Shown here piece by piece: positions 12,328 through 23,618 of a stretch of DNA of 64,000 nt. The stretch spans positions 112,748 to 176,747 of the forward strand of contig KB301066.1 in the NCBI GenBank assembly GCA_000328365.1, read 5' to 3'. A program made the position numbers and the translations under genes. The DNA is from Capitella teleta (Eukaryota > Annelida > Polychaeta > Capitellidae). The notes below the pieces were generated by a model that had not been told where the DNA came from, did not search any database, and saw only the letters and a list, made by a program, of their open reading frames with translations. The number at the start of each line of letters is the position of its first letter. The first letter of the stretch is position 1.

Positions 12328-12509
12328 ACAAGGATGGTTATACACTTTCATAACCAGCGTTTATTGTAGACAAGCATGGTTATATATTTCTTATAACCAT
12401 ATCCGACCTGTCCTTATTTATCTTCCACTCAACCCATGAATTTCCATTTCCGGGCGATTATTGAGATGGTTGGCGGATTTGCAGGGCGCTTAATGGCAAT
12501 ACTAGATTA

Positions 12510-12965
12510 AATCAATTCAATTTAAGAATTCATACAGTGCCCTAGATACTTCTAAACCCCACCAAGTCATATACAACTAGTCTACAGCTTTAAAAGGATC
12601 CAGTTATTACTCAAACAAGAATCCCTATCTCTCACCATGTTGCAGTCACGGACATGTGCCTAGGACACTGGAGGGATTGTATTGATGCTAATTATGGATT
12701 GATTGAATCATGTAATATACATGAAAACTCCATGTCCATGACCGCAACATGGTGGGAGATAGGGAATACTTTCAATCTCCCACCATGTTGCGGTCACGGA
12801 CATGGGTTTTCATGTATATTATATGATTCAATCAATCCATAATTAGCATCAATACAATCCCTTCAGTGCCCTAAGCACATATACACCCCTTCCAAGTCAA
12901 ATACAACCAGTACATACCATTCCAGCATCAAATTGTACTCTGAAAGTATTCCCTATCTCCCACCA
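12510..12965. repeat. Tandem duplication flanking a foldback
   Basis: The string containing CAGTGCCCTA, then CCAAGTCA(T/A)ATACAAC and ending at CTATCTC(T/C)CACCATGTTGC, occurs at about 12534-12643 and again at about 12864-12971. It brackets the long palindrome at 12655-12879. The palindrome's own arms reuse the CACCATGTTGC end, so all pieces derive from one ancestral unit. Confidence 0.75.
12655..12879. repeat. 225-bp inverted repeat (foldback)
   Basis: Arms at 12655-12760 and 12775-12879 are reverse complements at roughly 93-95% by eye, separated by about 14 bp. The RNA or single strand would form a ~105-bp hairpin. The ORF-like stretch inside has no coding character. It could be a foldback-type MITE or an inverted duplication produced by replication template switching. 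Confidence 0.9.
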
Positions 12966-12967
12966 TG

Positions 12968-13005
<38 letters not shown>
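12968..13005. repeat. (CTTG)n microsatellite
   Basis: About nine CTTG/TTGC tetranucleotides directly follow CACCATGTTGC, the terminal motif of the neighbouring repeat unit. The microsatellite probably grew from that sequence's TTGC end. Confidence 0.9.
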
Positions 13006-13006
<1 letters not shown>

Positions 13007-13316
13007 TTATTCATTTATTTATTTAGTTATTAATTATCATTATTCATCGAATCTCACCAAAGTCAAAAGAACATTATTAATCACAAGGGCCACTGCTTTA
13101 AGAGATCAATCTTGCTTACAAGAAACACATTAGTAAGAACAGTCATGTTAGTTTCCCAACAGACTGTATCAAGCTTTTGTGCCTTGGAAAGTGGGAGTAT
13201 ACTCTGGAGGTAGCTCCAACACTCGCGGGCTGGGCTCAACCCCCCGCAACAGAGTGTTCCCTTCGTTGGGGGTCCGTGGCGGCCGGAGCGCCTCTAGAGT
13301 GAAAAACACAAATCAT

Positions 13317-13904
13317 ATGGACTCGAAAAACCCCAACCCCCCATCATCATCTTCAAAGAGAACACGAATTAATTCAGACGAGAATAACGAAGTAAACATC
13401 AACGAAAAATTATTTGTAATAAAAACCATTAACGAAAATAGAAAACTGTCACAAATAAATTCAATAGCTATTAATGCTAGCATTACAGCCATAATCGGCA
13501 AACAGTTTAAGGCCAGCAGAATGAGATCGGGAGATTTGCTCATAGAGGTGGATAGAGCGGCCCAGGCTGTGCAGCTGTATCAGCTCACAGACCTGAAATT
13601 TAATGGCCAAAGTCTCCCGATCAAAGTCGAGTCGCATCGCTCTTTAAATTCATGCAAAGGGGTGGCTTGAAATTTTGAATTTAAAATATTTGAGAGCGAT
13701 GAGGAGATTGCAGATTGCCTGGCCCCTCAGGGGGTCACGCACTGTAAGAGAATAATAATTAAAGGAGATGGCCAGAAAATAACAACAGGTACGGCAATTT
13801 TAACATCCGCTTTTAAACATCCTGGAAAATGGAAGAAAGCAAAAAAGAAAAAGACAAAAAATGGGGGAAGAAGCCCCATAAAACCACCCAAAATTGCATA
13901 TTAA
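13317..13904 (+). pseudogene. LINE ORF1 (gag-like), one in-frame stop
   Basis: It starts at an ATG reading MDSKNPNPP, after the leader; an earlier in-frame ATG at 13179 lies in leader-like sequence. A Ser/Lys/Asn-rich N-terminus is followed by an RRM-like segment with the pattern seen in I-group ORF1 proteins (IIGKQFKASRMRSGDLLIEV, and later GVTHCKRI...TGTAIL). A TGA at 13668-13670 interrupts the frame, which otherwise continues in phase to TAA at 13904. The C-terminal CCHC zinc knuckles that normally follow the TGTxIL motif are absent, replaced by a Lys-rich tail. This suggests an internal deletion. ORF1 proteins of this type coat LINE RNA and act as nucleic-acid chaperones. Confidence 0.75.
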
Positions 13905-14032
13905 AAACATTATAATTCAATGGAATATGCGTGGTTTTAGAGCAAATTTTTAAAAATTAAAAACCCTAGCTCAAAAATATAGACCAAAAATTATAAGTCT
14001 TCAAGAAATTTTTCTAAAATGACAAAAGTTCA

Positions 14033-17000
14033 ATGCGAGGATACCAAGGATACCATGTATCTTCACTATCGGCAGACGGTAGGCCGATAGGAGGACCTGC
14101 TATTTTAATAGAAAACTCCGTGTCTCACCAGCGGATTTCCCTAAGTACAACACTGCAGGCGGTGGCTGTAAGGGTTTCCCTGGTGAGACCGATTACAGTA
14201 TGTTCCATATACCTACCCCCAAGGATGGATTTTAATATTGCACAACTAGAGAACCTTTTAAACCAATTACCAAAACCATACATTTTAATGGGAGATTTTA
14301 ATTCGCACAGCGACAGCTGGGGTTGCACCAATACCGATTGTGCAGGAGAGAGGATTGAAGAGCTCATAAACAGGCATACTTTGTGCTTGTTAAATGATGA
14401 CTCTCACACTTACCTTCACCCTGCCACTAAAACATTCCACAATATAGATTTATCTATTTGTAGTCCCTCTCTCTTGCTGGATCTTGAGTGGAAGGTACTT
14501 AGCGATTTATATGGCAGTGACCACTTTCCCATTGTTATAAAACTTAGCGGAAACGACACTGCCGAAAATCAAGAAAGATTGGTCTTAAAAAGAGCAAACT
14601 GGGAACTCTTTGAGGCTCTGAGTGGCGAACTCTTAACGGAAGATATTTTTACAGATAAGGAGGATCCAATAATGATTATATCCAAAATAATAATAGAAAT
14701 AGCAACAAAATCCATACCGAAATCATCAAATTCATCAACTAGAGTCAGAAGACCCTGGTTTGATGAAGATTGCGAAAAAGCTATACGGCTCAGAAAAGCT
14801 GCTTTACAGTCCTTCAGATGGCACCCGGATGACCAACACTGGCAGCGCTTCTTAAAGCTCCGGGCTGAGGCCAGAAGGATTGTGAAACAGAAAAAAAGAA
14901 CATCCTGGAGAAACTATATATCCCAAATAAACTGCCGTACTTCATCGAAAAAAATCTGGGACATGATAAAAATGATAACCGGTCGTCGCGTGACTCGTGC
15001 GGCGAACCAGCTGCAGCAGGCAGATGGCTCCATCGCTGAGGATGCTCCCAGCATCGCCAACTGCCTTGCCTCCTCAATTGCACAGAGTTCGTCCACGAAC
15101 CACTACACGCCGGCTTTCCAACGCCACAAGAGTAAAATTGAAGCCAAAACAATATCTTTTAAATCAAAAAACAATGAGACATATAATGAACCAATTACTT
15201 TACTTGAATTTAAAAATGCCCTGAATAAGAGCCATAACACGGCTGTAGGACCGGACATGGTCCACTATAGATTTTTAAAACATCTACCGTGCACCGCACA
15301 ACAAATAGTTGTCGATGCTTTTAACCACGTATGGATAGAGGAGGCTTTTCCGGAGGACTGGCGTATGGCCACTATTGTCCCTATTGCTAAACCCGGAAAA
15401 GATCCTTCATTGCCAGGCAACTACAGGCCAATAGCCCTGACCAATTGCCTGTGCAAAACTATGGAACGTATTATAAATGACCGATTAGTATGGTATCTGG
15501 AGAAAAATAAAGCTCTGAATCCTTACCAGAGTGGTTTTAGGCGAAATCGCTCCACCCTAGACCACCTGGTGTCGATCGAGACATATATCCGCGATGCCAT
15601 CGTGTCTAAGGACCATATTTTTACAGTGTTTTTTGACCTTGAAAAGGCTTACGATACTACATGGAAAGAGGGAATTTTACGCGACCTCCACCATAGAGGA
15701 CTACGAGGCAGACTACCGGTTTTTATACGCAGCTTCCTGTCAAACAGACATTTTAAAGTACGTGTCGGATCGAGCATGTCCGATCCACACGAACAGGAAA
15801 TGGGTGTGCCACAAGGCAGCATCCTTTCCCCAACATTATTCATAGTGAAAATAAACAGCATAAATAAGATAGTTCCCCAAAATATACACAGAACCCTTTT
15901 CGTTGACGACTTCACCATTAGTTTCCGAGGTCACACCACCAGAGCTGTACAGCGTCAGCTGCAGCTGTGCCTCGGAAACCTCCAAAAATGGTGCGACGAA
16001 AATGGGTTCAGGTTCTCCTCAAACAAAACTATTATGGTACATTTTTGTAGTCAAAGAAATATACACGAAGAACCTGTATTAACATTAAATGGACAGCCCA
16101 TACCATTGGTGGAACAAGCCAAATTTTTAGGCGTTTGGTTTGACAGGAAGCTAAATTTTAAATATCACATCGGATATGTGCGAAATAAATGCCAGAGAGC
16201 ACTCAATCTTCTACGAACCTTAGCACATTTTATTTGGGGTGCGGATCGGAAAACGCTACTAAAACTCTTCCGATCAATTATTAGATCCACAATAGATAAT
16301 GGATCCGTAGTATACGGCTCGGCTCGCCCTTCATACTTGAAGCGGCTGGGGGTTGTTCAAAATGGTGCTCTGAGGACTTGCCTCGGAGCATTTCGAACTT
16401 CCCCCATAAGTTCTCTACACGTAGAAGCCAAAGAACAGCCGATTCACTTACGGCGGCTTCAGCTTTCGCTAAATTATATAGCCAAGTTGAAAAATGACCC
16501 CGGAAATCCTACCTTAAGCATTGTTTTTAACTATGGCAAACGCCATTTTTATACAAGCAAACCGTCCTTTATCAGACCTCTGCTATACAGAACAGAGGAG
16601 GCACTGGAGTCGTTAATAAATGCTCCAATAGCCCGTTTTAAGATATCAGATGTTCCTCCCTGGAAATTAAGACCTCCAGAGGTGGATACATCTATATCAA
16701 AATTTTTAAAGGACCAACATTCGGCACTGTTTTTAAAACAGGAATTTTATAATTTAATTGACAAGTACCTAGGCAGCAATATTAACACTGATGGGTCAAA
16801 GAGCAATGATGCTGTTGCATGCGCTTTTACATGCAGCACATATCAAATACAGTTTGGGCTACCAGCACAAATGTCAATTTATACGGCAGAGCTGATAGCT
16901 ATAGAACAAGCACTGATTTTTATCGAGACTGTGAAGGATGAGGATCAGTTCAACATTTGTTCTGATTCTCTTTCCAGTCTCACTGCACTTTCCAACTGTG

Positions 17001-17227
17001 ATATCACGCACGCCTATTTATTGTCAATTTTAACCAAACAAAACAATCTAGTCAGAAAGGTCAAACTGGTTTTTATATGGTGTTCCAGCCACGTGGGCAT
17101 CTTAGGGAATGAGGTGGCTGACAGGCTAGCCAAGCAGGCCTTGGTGATGCCTGTCACAAAGTTACCTCTCCCACATACTGATTATAAGTCTCCCATCCGC
17201 TTGTATGGAAACAAGGTCCACAAATAG
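14033..17227 (+). pseudogene. LINE ORF2: endonuclease, reverse transcriptase, RNase H
   Basis: A 1064-codon frame. The endonuclease has SIYLPPR and the catalytic LMGDFNSHSDSWG (about residues 60-100) and the SDH motif (GSDHFPIV, about residue 163). The RT has NYRPIALTNCLCKTMERI, FFDLEKAYDTTW, the GVPQGSILSPTLF motif and FVDD at the catalytic box. RNase H follows (YTAELIAIEQAL, ICSDSLSSLTAL, WCSSHVGILGNEVADRLAKQAL). The start of the endonuclease (IQWNMRGF and the LQE motif, 13915-14020) lies in a different frame with two stops. A further Cys-containing C-terminal segment (FCIPCQSLLTVKHILIDC, 17245-17496) is also shifted. Family role: target-primed reverse transcription of its own RNA. The copy itself cannot make a full protein. 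Confidence 0.92.
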
Positions 17228-18282
17228 ATAGACGTGGTGAGATTGTGCTGGCCCGTACCCGTATCGGGCACTCGCATCTCACCCACGGTTATCTTCTGCG
17301 CAGGGAGGTGGCTCCATTCTGCATCCCCTGCCAGAGTCTTTTAACTGTTAAGCATATTTTAATAGACTGTATAGATTTTGAAATATCACGTAGGAAATAT
17401 TTTAACGTTTCCTCAATGAGGCAACTTTTTGAAAACACTCATCCCTCAAAAATTTTATTATACCTAAAAGAGATCGGACTATTTCACCGATTTTAACAAA
17501 CATCTAGTCATTTCAAGTCCATCTTATTGTCTGTGATTATTCTTAGCTTCAAGCCTTGCTTTTAAATGAAAATTGTATCACAAAGTATGTGTCTCATAGT
17601 TTAGCTGTTTACAGCATTGATTTTACGAGATACTTTTATCCTCCTTGTGAATACAATTTTTAGAAATTTCTATTTATTACTGGGAAGCTTTTATTTTATA
17701 TAATTCAAACGTGTTTAGCACCATATAACACTCACTAGTGTTGGTGTGCCGTTAAACATCAATTTCCTTTCCTTTCCTTTCCTGGCTAAAGATCACAAGG
17801 ACAACAATTTTTTTTTTTAATATAATAGATATAATAATATCAATACATAACAGCAATACATCCTTGAAATTTTTTTTTATTCATGTCATACTTATTTCAA
17901 CTAAAAAACATAGTATTGGTAGTGGAAACTCTGTTGAAATACATGAATACAATCATTTTTGCAAATAATTTCAGTACCACAACAAGTGATAAAAAAGAAT
18001 ATGAGAAAGAAGAAATGTTCTTGACTCGGGCAATTCGAGTGATGGGAGCTCCGACATATAAAGATTATACTGTAACCAAGAACCATAATAATAGAAGCTA
18101 GATAACAAATGCTGTTGTTATTTCTTCCTCACGATCACAAGGCATCTACAGAAAAAAAAGGGAACGAGAGATCTTGATCAAATGCAAAAAAAAAAAAAAA
18201 AATAATTGAATTGGGTCTGGAAAAAAAAAATTAATCTGGAAGTGATTACTCATTTAGATCAGACACTCAATCTACATAATAT

Positions 18283-18420
18283 TACAGTGAAACTTCAATG
18301 TGTTGAAGTTCGTGGAGGTAGCTAAAATAATTAAACTCAGGGATACTTTGACAGACAGATTGAGGTCGTTATGAACAAGCCATGCTCTGATGTTATAATT
18401 GACAATATTATGTCCATTAT
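18283..18420 (+). repeat. pogo/Tigger-like repeat end, copy 1
   Basis: It starts TA-CAGTGAAACTTCAATG, matching the CAGTRGAACCTC-type terminus of pogo-like DNA transposons. About 110 bp of it aligns with 37076-37190 (shared GGAGGTAGCT/GGGGGTAGTT and GGGA(T/A)ACTTTGAC, then GA(T/G)TGAGGTCGTTATG). The opposite end was not found. Confidence 0.55.
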
Positions 18421-19001
18421 GAATTAATACAAAAATGAACTGCGATGATATCTTTAACGAGCAGCCTAAGTCACAAGAAAATATCAGAAGCATTTCAGTT
18501 TTGAAACTTTTGTTTTAAGTTAAAGCTATTAGATGTTGAAGCTGTCATAAAACTCACAATAGATTTAAGGCTGGAAATGTAATTCATCTAACTGTGAATG
18601 AGCACTGTCTTCTGTCGATAATTACTCAAAGATCACCACTAGGGGGTCTTGCGGCTGACAACAGAGGAGAGATAAAGGCTGCCGAGTGCTTTGTGGGGAT
18701 GTTGTGATGCTTTGTAAACACTTGACTCTCACTCTCTTTGAAGCTACAAAACTACCAGTATACATGAGCAAATGACAAACCTGATTCATTATACAATATC
18801 CTGGCAATGGTTTGTTGAAAGTTATATACATGTGCATGACACATTCATGCCTCAATGCATATGGTGCTTATACAACAAAGACACTCACATAATGTCTCAA
18901 AATGACTTCAACCAGGGCACACAGGAGGTGAATTGAAGAATTTATTTTATCTGAGAATGAACATCTACTATCCAAAAATGTTACTTTTTTTTTATCAAAT
19001 T

Positions 19002-19050
19002 CAGATATCCTGTTAACCTATCGGATAGTCGGTTATCCGTGCATCCCTAA
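19002..19050 (-). repeat. hAT-like terminal repeat fragment
   Basis: On the minus strand it begins TTAGGGATGCACGGATAAC and continues with a GACTATCCGATAGG segment. hAT termini often read CAGGGRTGCnC. Only one end is seen, with no transposase and no matching partner. Confidence 0.4.
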
Positions 19051-20149
19051 TTTCATTATTCACTTTCCATTCAATGTATTTTGTTATCAACACTGTGCTC
19101 AATATATTGCAAATGTTTGCATTTAAAAAGTAAACAAACTTCCATATGATAATAAGCTAAAATACATACATTACATAAAAATGCAATTAAAACCTACCAC
19201 CGCACTGCAGAGAGAAATCATTCTCAACAGCTGCCAGGTCCGCATAGCTTTATCTCCATATGTTCTCAGCATCTGTAAATTCAACGTGAATTGAAACTAA
19301 ACATATCTGATTTGCAAAGAATAAGACACACACCATTAAGATCATTGAGTAGATACTCCAATATCTCTGTCTCTGTTGAGTCCATTCCAAGTTATCTGTG
19401 AAATGAAAAGGGCAGTCACAAACACACAATATCTATAGTAAATCATTTTTTAACTAACCAAACAATATACATTAACAAGTTATGCAGAAATAATTAATGA
19501 TCGAAGTATGAAAAACGATACATAGTAAATATACTGTCAGACCCCATTAATCCACACTCCTCCATTCCCAAGGAAACAGACAAATTAACGAAAAGGGCAG
19601 ATTACATGAAGATTATATCATACAACAACCCATGTACCATATAGTGGCATGTACCACGTTACATAGAATCAGAGAAAGAACGCTTCCCTGTTTAGCTCCC
19701 TTCTTGACACAAAAAATATCTTATTTTTATAAAATTTAAAAGATTGCCCATGGGCCACAAGATGTAGGCCATAAATGAGGTCTATATGCAATAGATAGAT
19801 AGTTATTTGTATATTGTATTACATACCCCCATGGTCTCGCTGTAGTATGCAGGTCACTATAACTATGTTTTATAATATATAAATATATTTCGGTGCCACT
19901 ACCGTGAACATGCAGGCACTGTATGATTCAGTCTCGTTCCAAGACTCTATTAGTCTATATTATTATGAGTATATTGAAAATTACTAAAATAAGATCATCC
20001 CCATTGATTATAGCTATATGAAGTTATGTATGACTCAGTATATAGATAATAATAGATTATGCTTTCGGTTAAACGGTTAAACACTGCTAAATTCTGTGAC
20101 AACTTATACAAATACAAGAGAAAGTGTAGTACTAGTCATGGCATGATGA

Positions 20150-20945
20150 CTAAATCAGTAAATTAATGTAATGAGTATATATCGGCATATTACATGAGTA
20201 AATTGATGATTATTTCGAATTTTTTTGAATTTTAATGTTGTTCTTAGTAGATTAATGCGTGTACTAGCTGTCAATGCTTTGAGAGAAACGAAAAGTTTCA
20301 TCTTATTTGTCTGTTACGTCGAAAACCTTTTTAGGCGACACTTTGCAATTTTTGCATAATTTTTCAAATTTTTTTTTATCAAAATTTTTTTTTCTGGACA
20401 ACGGCCTTCTTCCTAAAAAAATAGATATTTCAGGCTTCGACTGATTTCTTGTTTGTAAGAGATTTTTTTTTTTTTTTTAAAAATCTATATATCGCTTTGT
20501 TTGTTTTTTTTGTCCGTCTGTGTCGATATTTCTTGGCTCGATAGCTAAATATTCAAAGGCTAATATCTCGGTTGTTATGCAAGCTGTGGCATTGAAATTG
20601 ACACAGAACATTGCTAGTATATACATCTTATTGATTCCAAAGTGTTAGTTAATTAAATTGAAGTTCAAGGTCATGGTGATAATTAACGCTTTTGATTGCA
20701 TAATTTGATGATTATTTCGAATATTTTTAACTTTAATGTTTTTCTTCGTATAGTACAGCGTGGCCTGTCTTGTGCTCAAAGGAAATGATCAATTTCATCA
20801 TATCTGTCAGTGTTTACTCTATACCCATTTTGAGGCGACACTTAGCCTTTTCAGCGTCTTCATCTGAAAATCACAGTCCAGCGGCAAAGTCGCGGACGCA
20901 CACGCAGGAGTCCCGAGGTCGAAACTCATCCACGGTCATTTTTTT
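20150..20945 (-). repeat. Family B repeat, two adjacent copies (minus orientation)
   Basis: The sequence is the reverse complement of the unit at 35643-36520. It shares the TCCGCGACTTTGCCGC segment, the AGTAAACACT segment, the GCTAGCAAT...GCCACA head, CCGAGATAT, and the terminal GATATATAGATTT block next to A/T runs. A second, more degenerate partial copy lies at about 20150-20460. It also has single nuclear-receptor half-sites (TTCAAGGTCA at 20662-20673 on the plus strand). It is noncoding. Confidence 0.8.
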
Positions 20946-21475
20946 TTTTCATTTCAATATTATTTTTATTTTAAAATTTTCTTGTCATTTTTGAATATTG
21001 GGAGAATTTCGAGGAAGACTGGTTCCACCATTGATTTATTATACAATTATTACTTATTACTTGAGGCACTAATATAATACTTTTAGTATCAGAGTGCCGT
21101 AAAACTCCACCCATTCATTTCATTCATTCATTCATTCATTCATTCATTCATTCATTCATTCATTCATTCATTACTTATTACTTGCAACATTTGCCATTAT
21201 TTTTACCGATTCATAGAGCACCAATCCTTGCTTGAGGACCGTTATGTTTTCTCTAGTGTTGATATATTATGAAATGGGCGCTGTGAGTTGTGAGACTGAC
21301 GTTATGATTCTGATAAACTCTAAGGTCGATTTTGTTTTTCAACTTTTTTTATCGAAATCTTTTTTTTATCAGAATTTTTTTCTTTTCTGGGCTACGGCCT
21401 CCTCCATGAAAAAATCTATATTTCAGGCTTCGACTGATTTCTTGTTTTTTTTTTTTTTTTTTTGCTTCGTTGTCT
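20946..21475 (-). repeat. Family C repeat (inverted partner of 29919-30309)
   Basis: On the minus strand this reads the same as 29919-30309: AAGAAATCAGTC, GAAATATAGAT, GGCCGTA(G)CCCAGAAAAG, CTCACAACTCACAGCGCCCAT, TTGGTGCTCTATGAATCGG and GTCTTCCTCGAAATTCTCCC. It carries an insertion ending GTGCCGTAAAACTCCACCC followed by (ATTC)n (21090-21172), a typical 3' end of an unrelated LINE. Confidence 0.85.
21113..21172. repeat. (ATTC)n microsatellite, LINE 3' tail
   Basis: About 14 ATTC/CATT tetranucleotides follow GTGCCGTAAAACTCC. The same phrase ends the fragment at 56824-56895, so this is the simple-repeat tail of a truncated LINE inserted in family C. Confidence 0.85.
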
Positions 21476-21489
21476 ATGCTTGTAAATGA

Positions 21490-23618
21490 AATGCATGGCG
21501 GCTACTGTGCAATACTTCCTGTCGACTACTGTCAACATCTTTTCATATGGACATCGGGATTGAGTTATTGGCGCTTGAAATTGGCATTAAAACTTCAAGG
21601 TTCTAAGGTCGTGAGGAGGGCCACGGCCTACCACATTATAATCATTATTATCCACATAATATATATTTGTTACAGGGTGGAATTATCATGAATGTATGTT
21701 CAATTTTACCATCATTGTATTTTTATCCATATATCTATACAGGTTTAAAATTAGTACTATATATAATCAGTTTTTAATCCGGCGCGTGCGTATGTGCCAT
21801 GTAAAAGTAGAGAACGGAAAATTAAAGGTTTAGTTTTGATGAAGGGAGCAGAGCGTGTGTGCGAGACGAGATACTGCTCTGCTATCTGGTGATTTTTGTG
21901 CGTAATTTTTCCCTGTTTTCTTTATTATTATTCGATAGTGGTTATTATGTAGTTATTTCCATTTAAGTTTGTTGTAGTATATTCCACCCTGTACAATTGA
22001 ACAAAAACTTTAAAGTATAAGTTTTATGTCACTTGGGTATTCTTAAATAAGTTTACACTGTAAACCGATGATACCCAAAACACGAACTCGAGAAAATTAT
22101 AATAATTACTGAAAGGTAGAGGTTAAACGTTTAAATTTTTAATAAAATTATCTTTCGTGAATTCCCAGAAAACTGTTTCACTTTGAGCTTGTTCAGATGA
22201 CGGCCGAGTATTTTTTGTCGTGACCAAACTGGAAATAAAAAAGAACCTCAGGAAGTGAAGCATGCACCTCATGGATCAAGGCTAGCAAGGACACCGATAC
22301 TACAGCCTTCAATAAGATATGTGTTCTGATAACGGAACTACCATTCCAATAAAGCGCGAGCGGAAATAATGCAGCGAGAGACTCGGATCAAGTAAGGATT
22401 CACTTTCGAAATTGGCGTTGTTATCGCTTTCACGCAGGAGTGTTTTTCAAGATAAATGTTTGCCTTGAATCCCAACGCCAATGATTTCGATGTGACAAAG
22501 CGCCACATCGAGGAAGAAGAAGCCACTAGCAAACAGCGTACTCGCATTACTCGTTCATGGGATACAAATAGCGGGTATTGACTGGAACATTTTTCCTTTT
22601 GCCGGGTGAGTGAAATTGCTGAGCATGTTAGGTGATGAAAATCATAGTGATCTCACTGTTTACTCCAGTCAAATACTCCTTTCATGAAACCGCCAATATT
22701 TCAAAAACCCCATTGTCTGAGCCAACCATCTTCAAATGCTAATTTCCGGTTTTCACGGAAGTGACGTTAATCCGCCTCGCACGCCATTTCCGTTGCTGTC
22801 GGTTTGCGTGCGCATCAGAGTTATGCGAAAGTAGCACCCGCCGGTTCTATTAGGTTCTCATTTAAAAACTCGGGGTTTACGGTGGCCCCGTATAGTCAGA
22901 ACTCGTGTTGCCGGCTAATGCTCCAGAGAGCGTATTTCTCGGATCAGCCAATTAACAATAGTTATAAAACAATCTTGAGTAGTATTACAACCATCACTTG
23001 TTGTCAAGGTATAATCATACATGTAAAAACAAGCTCTCTGTGTCTCTGTCCGTGGTGTTTATATATTTGAAGCAATTTAAATGCAAGTCTTCTATGTTTC
23101 ATAACACCAGGATGGGATTCTGGGCTGAGTAATCTTCGAGTCACAAAAATGAAGCATCCATCAAGGCAATGTCTGATGACCTGGAGCCAGTCGAGGTCTC
23201 TGCGGTCATTCTATTGTGAAGGAGCACTTTCTAAATGGGCCGGTATCTCTCTTGCAGCAGGCCACCATTCCAATGTGTGTTTGCTGTGCCAGCAATCACG
23301 TCACTTTAAACCGATCTTTGCAATACATTTGTCACCGGCGATTGAACTCTCTGGTTGTTTCGCTCTTGTGGTAGGATTAAGAACCCCTTCGAGACAGCAC
23401 GGATTGCGCCGCCGTCAATTTGGGTTGAATTGAGGGTTTGTGCATGTCATTGCGCAGATCCGTAGTCATGGTAACATAAACAACATATTTTAATACGGAA
23501 TAAATGCAATATGAGCTATGAACGGGATGGGAGTGTGGGGAATGGTGGGTACATATAAAATGTGCATGCAGTCTTGTGTTATTCACGCATTAAATATGTA
23601 CACATTGTTGCGCAAGGT
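21490..23618. other. Intergenic, downstream of the GPCR gene
   Basis: Nothing coding is recognised. Around 22750-22800 (GTGACGTTAATCCGCC...CGCCATTTCCGTTGC) the sequence is locally GC-rich and could be a promoter or CpG-containing exon, without further support. The part nearest 23618 is expected to contain the GPCR 3' UTR. Confidence 0.45.

Larger units (their letters stand above)
13150..17785 (+). mobile_element. I-clade LINE (endonuclease, RT, RNase H), nearly full length
   Basis: A GC-richer 5' UTR-like leader (about 13150-13316) is followed by a gag-like ORF1 (13317-13904), then ORF2 with AP-type endonuclease, reverse transcriptase, RNase H and a C-terminal Cys-His segment (13915-17496). 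The ~290-bp 3' UTR ends in GTGCCGTTAAACATCAA and a (TTTCC)n tail at 17762-17783. An RNase H domain in a LINE with an AP endonuclease points to the I group (I/Nimb/Loner-like). This copy has an in-frame stop in ORF1 and a handful of stops or shifts at the two ends of ORF2, while the central 1064 codons are intact. It is therefore a fairly young insertion. The 5' boundary is approximate. Confidence 0.92.
17786..20150. other. Intergenic with scattered DNA-transposon remnants
   Basis: No gene is recognised. The stretch holds homopolymer A and T runs (about 18185-18200 and 18220-18230), a pogo/Tigger-like repeat end (18283-18420) and a hAT-like terminus (19002-19050), listed separately. A CAGACCCCATTAATCC string near 19541 is faintly like another pogo-type end. 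Confidence 0.5.

Noticed and set aside
21090-21172. Telomere-like repeat
   Set aside because: The ATTC units follow a LINE 3' phrase and do not match any telomere repeat.
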